A stretch of 10,353 nt of DNA from Candidatus Woesearchaeota archaeon (lineage in GTDB: Archaea; Nanobdellota; Nanobdellia; SCGC-AAA011-G17; GW2011-AR20). The notes beneath the pieces were generated by a model that saw only the letters and a program-made list of their open reading frames with translations, searched no databases and was not told where the DNA came from. The first letter of the stretch is position 1. Each line of letters opens with the position of its first letter. Positions 6,477 through 10,353 of this stretch are shown here, piece after piece. The translations under genes were made by a program, and so were the position numbers. The stretch lies in NCBI GenBank assembly GCA_018302725.1, contig JAGVZJ010000008.1, forward strand, positions 1-10,353. Reading direction: 5' to 3'.

Positions 6477-7352
6477 CTAAAACACCAACGGGCAGTTTTT
6501 ATCCAACAATACTTCATTTTGTCTTTCTAGCACCTTTGTAGCATCTACCAAATCTCTTCCTCCAGATTTTTCCATCTTTTGGAGGCTTAAACGTATATCA
6601 TTATAATTGCAGCTTACAGGGAGGTGGTCAATCTTGCCATTGAGCGCTCCTATAACCTCTCTCATTTCTTCCCCAGATTTATTAAACAAACATCCAGATT
6701 TTTCTCTGGCAACTATTGCCCCATAAAGCATAGCCTTGTTGTAATAGTCTACACTCCCCCCTCCTTTGAAGAATACCTTTCCACTTTCCTCAGTTTCAGG
6801 TATTACATAAATGTCTGCATCTTCTTTCTTGTTAAAGTATACTCTTACCTGGTTTCCTGGATTGTTAGTTATCTCTACATTGTCCGGGAAATATTCTTTG
6901 AACTCTTTTCCCAACCCTCTTACCATTCTTTCATTACTATTCTCATATACCAGAGAGTAAGTATCCTCCTTTTCTATGATATAAAAAAAGTTAGAGATCC
7001 TAAATGGCAGGTTATGGGGGGTAAACCCTATCAGAACATCATCTTTTAAGTCCCCATTAGAGAAAATTAGGTTGTTAGTTTCTAAACTCTTCCTATTTAT
7101 CACAAGTCTTTCACCAAAGCTATCGCACAGAGCATTCATCGTAACAGGAAGGTTGAGTGAAGTAGAAGTCTGGAACTGGGCTCCTTGCAGACTTGAGAAA
7201 GATTCTTCTAAGTTATTCAAAACTCTTATTGTAGTCTTCTCTTCCTGCAAATCCTTGAATCTTAACCCAAAACTTATGAGGAATGCAAGAATGATCGCTC
7301 CAGCAATAATCGTAAATATCCAGTAAAATTGAATTTCAGCTTTTTTAGACAT
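6477..7352 (-). CDS. Large pilin-like single-pass membrane protein
   Basis: 291 residues, the largest of the four. MSKKA precedes EIQFYWIFTIIAGAIILAFL: a K-A/E-I class III signal candidate and one membrane helix (10-30). The large exterior domain has cysteines at 76, 221, 248 and 287, a strand pair around NLIFSNGDLKDDVLIGF (94-110), YVIPETEESGKVFFKGGG (182-199), and a helical C-terminus (252-283) that may include a coiled coil. Its size suggests a minor/tip pilin or an assembly partner, but that is inference. It overlaps the upstream gene by 8 nt (ATGTCTAA) and its stop abuts the next ATG. A weak purine-rich AAAGGT lies about 11 nt upstream of the start. No catalytic motif seen. Confidence 0.77.
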   Translation of the reverse strand: MSKKAEIQFYWIFTIIAGAIILAFLISFGLRFKDLQEEKTTIRVLNNLEESFSSLQGAQFQTSTSLNLPVTMNALCDSFGERLVINRKSLETNNLIFSNGDLKDDVLIGFTPHNLPFRISNFFYIIEKEDTYSLVYENSNERMVRGLGKEFKEYFPDNVEITNNPGNQVRVYFNKKEDADIYVIPETEESGKVFFKGGGSVDYYNKAMLYGAIVAREKSGCLFNKSGEEMREVIGALNGKIDHLPVSCNYNDIRLSLQKMEKSGGRDLVDATKVLERQNEVLLDKNCPLVF

Positions 7353-7782
7353 TTTTCAGTACTACCTTTGTCTCTCCTTCTACAACCCTGTTTTCCAAAA
7401 CAAAGCTTGCCTGTCCATTTGTCTTTATGTTCTGGGCTTCTGCCCTTAGGTTCTCAACAACAAAACCATGATATTTGCTATCAGAAGGAACAATCATTGT
7501 CTCTCCATTAACCACCTCAAAATAGATCCTCTCAATACTTTTGGGCAACCTTAATGGTTTGTTAGAACTTTGGGCTGAAAAAGTCATAACACTCCCTTGA
7601 TTTTTGCTATAGGCTTCCTCAACAGCTTTCTTAAAATCACTCTGGAACTCAGCATATATTACTTGCTCATTCAAAGAATTTAGCTTGTTTATTTGTTGAA
7701 ATCCAAAAATAAAAACCAACCCCGCAACTATGACAATAATAATGTATATGAAAGGTTCATAAGAAACTCCTCTTTTTTCCAT
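7345..7782 (-). CDS. Type IV pilin-like protein, first of the four-gene run
   Basis: 145 residues without cysteine. MEKRG precedes VSYEPFIYIIIVIVAGLVFI: an R-G/V-S class III signal candidate with a glutamate at residue 9, then a membrane helix (11-28) continuing into an amphipathic helix (33-60), as in pilin N-terminal alpha helices. The rest is beta-rich (IERIYFEVVNGETMIV, 83-98; QASFVLENRVVEGETKVVL, 124-142). It begins 31 nt after the stop of the Ig-like protein gene. A TATA-like TATTTAAG centred about 26 nt before the ATG could give a leaderless transcript, so the run may be expressed both from here and by read-through. No Shine-Dalgarno. Confidence 0.78.
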   Translation of the reverse strand: MEKRGVSYEPFIYIIIVIVAGLVFIFGFQQINKLNSLNEQVIYAEFQSDFKKAVEEAYSKNQGSVMTFSAQSSNKPLRLPKSIERIYFEVVNGETMIVPSDSKYHGFVVENLRAEAQNIKTNGQASFVLENRVVEGETKVVLKNV

Positions 7783-7803
7783 AATCTTTTACTTTTTATG
7801 TAT

Positions 7804-7811
7804 CTTAAATA
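7804..7811 (-). promoter_or_regulatory. Candidate internal TATA box for the pilin-like genes
   Basis: TATTTAAG on the minus strand is centred 25-26 nt from the ATG at 7782, which would place the transcription start on or next to the start codon. It sits in the only gap over 20 nt in the block from 10353 to 5576. AT-rich context makes chance matches common. Confidence 0.35.
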
Positions 7812-7813
7812 GT

Positions 7814-9769
7814 TTATGGAATAATTGTATAACTAGGACTTACTCTATTTGTTCTTTTGTCCATGCATTTAACATAATATGTCTTTCCTTCATCCAATGT
7901 TACCTGATGCTGCAGGTCACTGCTGCTTGCCATCTTTTGAGAACTCTCATAATTAAACTCTTTAATTTCAGTTGAGAACCCGCATACAGACGGCTGGTCC
8001 ATCCTTATTATTAAAGCTCCACCGCTGGTATAAACTCTTGTTAGTACCGGAAATGCTCTGCTGTTAACTTCTAATCTTATAGTCTCCTCATCCTCCTTAA
8101 ATCCATCATTGCATGTAATAGTAATGCTATGTATTCCCTCTGATAAGCTTATATTAGCATCATGGATGGTTTCAGTGGATAATACTTTTTTGCTAAACCT
8201 AATCCCTGTCCCATAAACACAGGTTGAATTTCCATTGCCATAAACTCCACCAGTTGTTTTTACAGTGGCTGGAACTAAATTAGTATACACATTTGTATCT
8301 CTTGGAGTTATTTCAGTTATTTCTAATGCAGGAGTATCTACATTAAACGCAGCACTTGTGCTAACTTGGTTTCCAGCTTCATCAGTACATAGCACAGTCA
8401 TAGTATGACCTCCCACATTATATGTTACTCCAACCTCGCTCCTTACAGCATTGGTTGAACTAAAATCTTTTTCTTCCTCACTATCCAGCTGATATGTGCA
8501 TTTCGATGCAGTGCTGGTTGAGACAACTAATTTTTGAGCCGGAGTTAATATCTCTCCACTAGGGATATTATTTGAAGTAATCCCCAGTGGTTCAGTTCCA
8601 ATCAGTTTAAACTCAAATCCCTGATCCATAGTATTTTGTCTTGGAGATGAATCCCTGCATCTAAAATAATAAGTGTTTTCTTGTCCAGAAGTTATGTCTT
8701 TTAATGTTGTAGAACATCTGAATCCGCCCTGTGTGATATCCTCCTCTCTTTCACAGCTAAACATATTTTCTGCAGGCATATCCTCAAAATTTATATCATT
8801 ATTTTTACTATACCTACATTGCTGCACTCCAGTCTTATCACCAACATACATGAAGAATTCTACTTCATTCACATTAGCAGGAAGGTATGCCCCGCTATTC
8901 ACCATGGTGCTGACAATAAGCGGCTTGCTTATATCAGGAGCCTCTTTCAATTTAAAGTTAACAAAGTAATCAGCACCCATCACATTTCCAGCTTTGTCTT
9001 TACATTTTATATAACCATTACATGAATCACCCTCCCTGCACCTTTCTATAGTTTGTAAAGAAGCATTTCTAATATCAAACAAGAAATAGTGTTCTCTATC
9101 AAAGTAACCCGCATCAAGGAGAGTTCCAGAATCAAAGCTTTTTCCAGGGGTTGAAAATACCTTACACTGCGAAATTTCATCCAAATCAAACTTAATTGCT
9201 AAGGTAGAGAATGTAGGAACCTCTCCTGCTACCTTGCAACCCTGGTTACTGCTTTCAACATCATACTTCCCCTTTGTACCTAAATCTATAGCCTGGCATC
9301 TTTCAACAATAGGGGCAGATCTATCATCTGACTTAACTTCTATGCACTTTTGTTCTTGTTTCAAATATTGGCAATCCTGTCCTAAAGATTCACAATAGTA
9401 TGCAGAACATGGCATTAGCTTATCATTACATAAGTCACATCTTACCCCTCCTTCTGGAGCAGTATAAACATTACACGTTCCACCAGATGCTTTAAATCCA
9501 CCAATTGTTCCTCCTATCACCCCCCCAACAATCATAGCTATAACTATTGGGGCAATCGCATTAACTCTCTCTGAACTAAAAACAAAATAACCCAGAGTCC
9601 CACCGATCATAACTCCTGGAAAACCAGCTATACTCCCAACACTTCCTCCGACAACAACCCCATAAGGCGCATCACCGATGTACGTGCTTAAAGGAGTTGC
9701 ATAAAACACAAAAGTAGAGATTAGAATAATCAAAAATACAGATAGACCTTTTTTTAATATTTTATTCAT
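7814..9769 (-). CDS. Membrane-anchored cysteine-rich surface protein with Ig-like modules
   Basis: 651 residues. An N-terminal hydrophobic helix (9-25) is followed by two glycine-rich membrane-prone segments (38-63 and 71-92, with GGVIGGTIGG). A cysteine motif C111-x2-C114-x6-C121-x4-C126-x6-C133 follows, then about five beta-sandwich-like modules of 80-110 residues (roughly 195-278, 300-390, 403-477, 482-568, 572-651). Several open with a C-x-Y or C-x-F type strand and close with a strand such as YYVKCMDKRTN or VLCTDEAGN. This resembles archaeal Ig-like/Fn3-like adhesin repeats, each probably closed by a disulfide. An in-frame extension to 9865 exists but would run over 100 nt into the upstream gene; the ATG at 9769, overlapping that gene by 8 nt (ATGAATAA), gives a sensible signal anchor. 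KKGLS at 6-10 also fits a loose class III motif. Likely an adhesin or a partner of the pilin-like proteins downstream. Confidence 0.82.
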   Translation of the reverse strand: MNKILKKGLSVFLIILISTFVFYATPLSTYIGDAPYGVVVGGSVGSIAGFPGVMIGGTLGYFVFSSERVNAIAPIVIAMIVGGVIGGTIGGFKASGGTCNVYTAPEGGVRCDLCNDKLMPCSAYYCESLGQDCQYLKQEQKCIEVKSDDRSAPIVERCQAIDLGTKGKYDVESSNQGCKVAGEVPTFSTLAIKFDLDEISQCKVFSTPGKSFDSGTLLDAGYFDREHYFLFDIRNASLQTIERCREGDSCNGYIKCKDKAGNVMGADYFVNFKLKEAPDISKPLIVSTMVNSGAYLPANVNEVEFFMYVGDKTGVQQCRYSKNNDINFEDMPAENMFSCEREEDITQGGFRCSTTLKDITSGQENTYYFRCRDSSPRQNTMDQGFEFKLIGTEPLGITSNNIPSGEILTPAQKLVVSTSTASKCTYQLDSEEEKDFSSTNAVRSEVGVTYNVGGHTMTVLCTDEAGNQVSTSAAFNVDTPALEITEITPRDTNVYTNLVPATVKTTGGVYGNGNSTCVYGTGIRFSKKVLSTETIHDANISLSEGIHSITITCNDGFKEDEETIRLEVNSRAFPVLTRVYTSGGALIIRMDQPSVCGFSTEIKEFNYESSQKMASSSDLQHQVTLDEGKTYYVKCMDKRTNRVSPSYTIIP

Positions 9770-9998
9770 TCTGTTTTTCAGCAGTATAAATAACCTCTGC
9801 TCCTTCTGCATCGTTACCAGTAATATAATATGCTTCACCATTTTGATAGACTTTCTTTCCATCACTTTCCCCTAAAGCACGTCCTAGTTGATTAGTTATA
9901 ACCCCTGCAGCAACCTGTTTAGCCACGAATGTCCCAGTCTTTCCTAATGAAATTTTTACACTTTTTGCTAGAGGTACGTTGTACTCACCAAGACTCAA
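9762..9998 (-). CDS. Small hypothetical protein, possibly a frameshifted tail of the upstream gene
   Basis: 78 residues if begun at TTG 9998; there is no ATG or GTG near the start of the frame and an in-frame TAA lies at 10005-10007, so only TTG (or ATT 10001) is available. It overlaps the upstream stop by 14 nt. There is no signal peptide. It contains an amphipathic stretch VAKQVAAGVITNQLGRAL (25-42) and a polar tail with VYQNGEAYYITGND (50-63). I do not recognise it. It lies in the +1 frame relative to the upstream gene, so it is either a small translationally coupled gene or the true C-terminus of the upstream protein reached by +1 frameshifting or hidden by a sequencing error. Its end overlaps the Ig-like protein start by 8 nt, supporting real translation through this region. 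Confidence 0.5.
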   Translation of the reverse strand: MSLGEYNVPLAKSVKISLGKTGTFVAKQVAAGVITNQLGRALGESDGKKVYQNGEAYYITGNDAEGAEVIYTAEKQNE

Positions 9999-10353
9999 AA
10001 TGGCTTAATATTGCCTTTAAATAACCTGGACCAAAATGATAAGCTCCAGCAGCACTAATCGCTCCAATAACTCCGCCTCCAACAATTCCTCCCAGTGTAG
10101 AAACTCCTTCATCAAAGTTTCCGCAATCTCCCATATATGTACACTCTAATTTATCACAAGAATTGGAACCTTTTCCACATATCCCGCATGTATTTTCAAA
10201 GGTGTGCTTACTGCTTGGAACATTTCCTAAATCTCCAACAAAATCAATTCCAGGAGGATATTTTGGCCAGCACTCATTAACCCCTTCTTTGTTATATACA
10301 CACTGGCTTTTTTCAGAATCAGTAGAGCCTCCTAATTTTAAGCATTCTTTCTC
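9985..10353 (-). CDS. Cysteine-rich protein with C-terminal glycine-zipper segment, 5' end outside window
   Basis: The last 122 residues are visible; the frame is open at 10353. Cysteines at 4, 18 and 28 (visible numbering) precede the motif C56-x2-C59-x6-C66-x4-C71-x5-C77, which matches almost exactly the spacing in the 651-residue protein two genes downstream. A glycine-rich hydrophobic segment, LGGIVGGGVIGAISAAGAYH (87-106), follows and could insert in the membrane, and the protein ends ILSHFESW. The cysteine density suggests an extracytoplasmic disulfide-rich or metal-binding domain. Same operon as the next two genes. The family is unknown to me; the shared motif implies a common ancestor or a common partner with the Ig-like protein. 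Confidence 0.72.
   Translation of the reverse strand, partial: EKECLKLGGSTDSEKSQCVYNKEGVNECWPKYPPGIDFVGDLGNVPSSKHTFENTCGICGKGSNSCDKLECTYMGDCGNFDEGVSTLGGIVGGGVIGAISAAGAYHFGPGYLKAILSHFESW

Noticed and set aside
9770..9865. A 32-residue N-terminal extension of the Ig-like protein from 9865
   Set aside because: It would overlap the upstream gene by about 104 nt and put a charged segment before the signal anchor; the 8-nt overlap start at 9769 matches the other junctions.
1..10353. CRISPR arrays, insertion sequences or transposase genes
   Set aside because: No regularly spaced direct repeats, no transposase motifs and no terminal inverted repeats with target duplications were seen; the 12-bp inverted repeat at 5480-5533 encloses only 30 nt.

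Overview
The window looks like part of the genome of a DPANN-type archaeon (Woesearchaeota/Pacearchaeota-like; the exact lineage cannot be fixed from sequence alone). The reasons are archaeal TATA boxes about 26-30 nt upstream of starts, several genes that appear leaderless, an S-layer protein with the split N- and C-terminal S-layer domains known from methanogens and DPANN archaea, type IV pilin-like N-termini, very AT-rich DNA and tightly packed genes. Every gene I can support lies on the minus strand, so transcription runs from 10353 towards 1. The plus-strand open frames are antisense shadows.

In transcription order: (a) 10353-7814 holds the 3' end of a cysteine-rich glycine-zipper protein, a 78-residue overlapping small gene, and a 651-residue membrane-anchored protein with the same cysteine motif and about five Ig-like modules. 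(b) 7782-5576 is a compact run of four small single-pass membrane proteins, each opening with a class III (prepilin peptidase-like) signal motif, with genes overlapping by 8 nt or abutting. (c) 5575-5370 is a 206-nt control region with a perfect 12-bp inverted repeat, two candidate TATA boxes and the only strong Shine-Dalgarno in the window. (d) 5369-3027 encodes a 780-residue S-layer protein, followed by a hairpin/poly-U terminator. (e) 2955-1787 is a pair of related membrane-anchored extracytoplasmic proteins of unknown function. (f) 1748-1665 is tRNA-Ser(UGA) with its own TATA box. (g) 1655-1 holds two glycosyltransferase genes joined by an ATGA overlap; the second, cut by the window edge, is a fusion whose second domain resembles the first gene.

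Read together, this is a cell-surface island: the S-layer lattice protein with nine N-glycosylation sequons, a pilin-like assembly, cysteine-rich membrane/Ig-like surface proteins, and glycosyltransferases that could decorate them. The functional linkage is inferred from gene order. No secretion ATPase, prepilin peptidase or oligosaccharyltransferase is present in the window.

The parts most likely to be undescribed are the four-gene pilin-like cassette with its upstream cysteine-motif/glycine-zipper proteins, the paralogous pair next to the S-layer gene, and the placement of a glycosyltransferase start codon 9 nt behind a tRNA 3' end.
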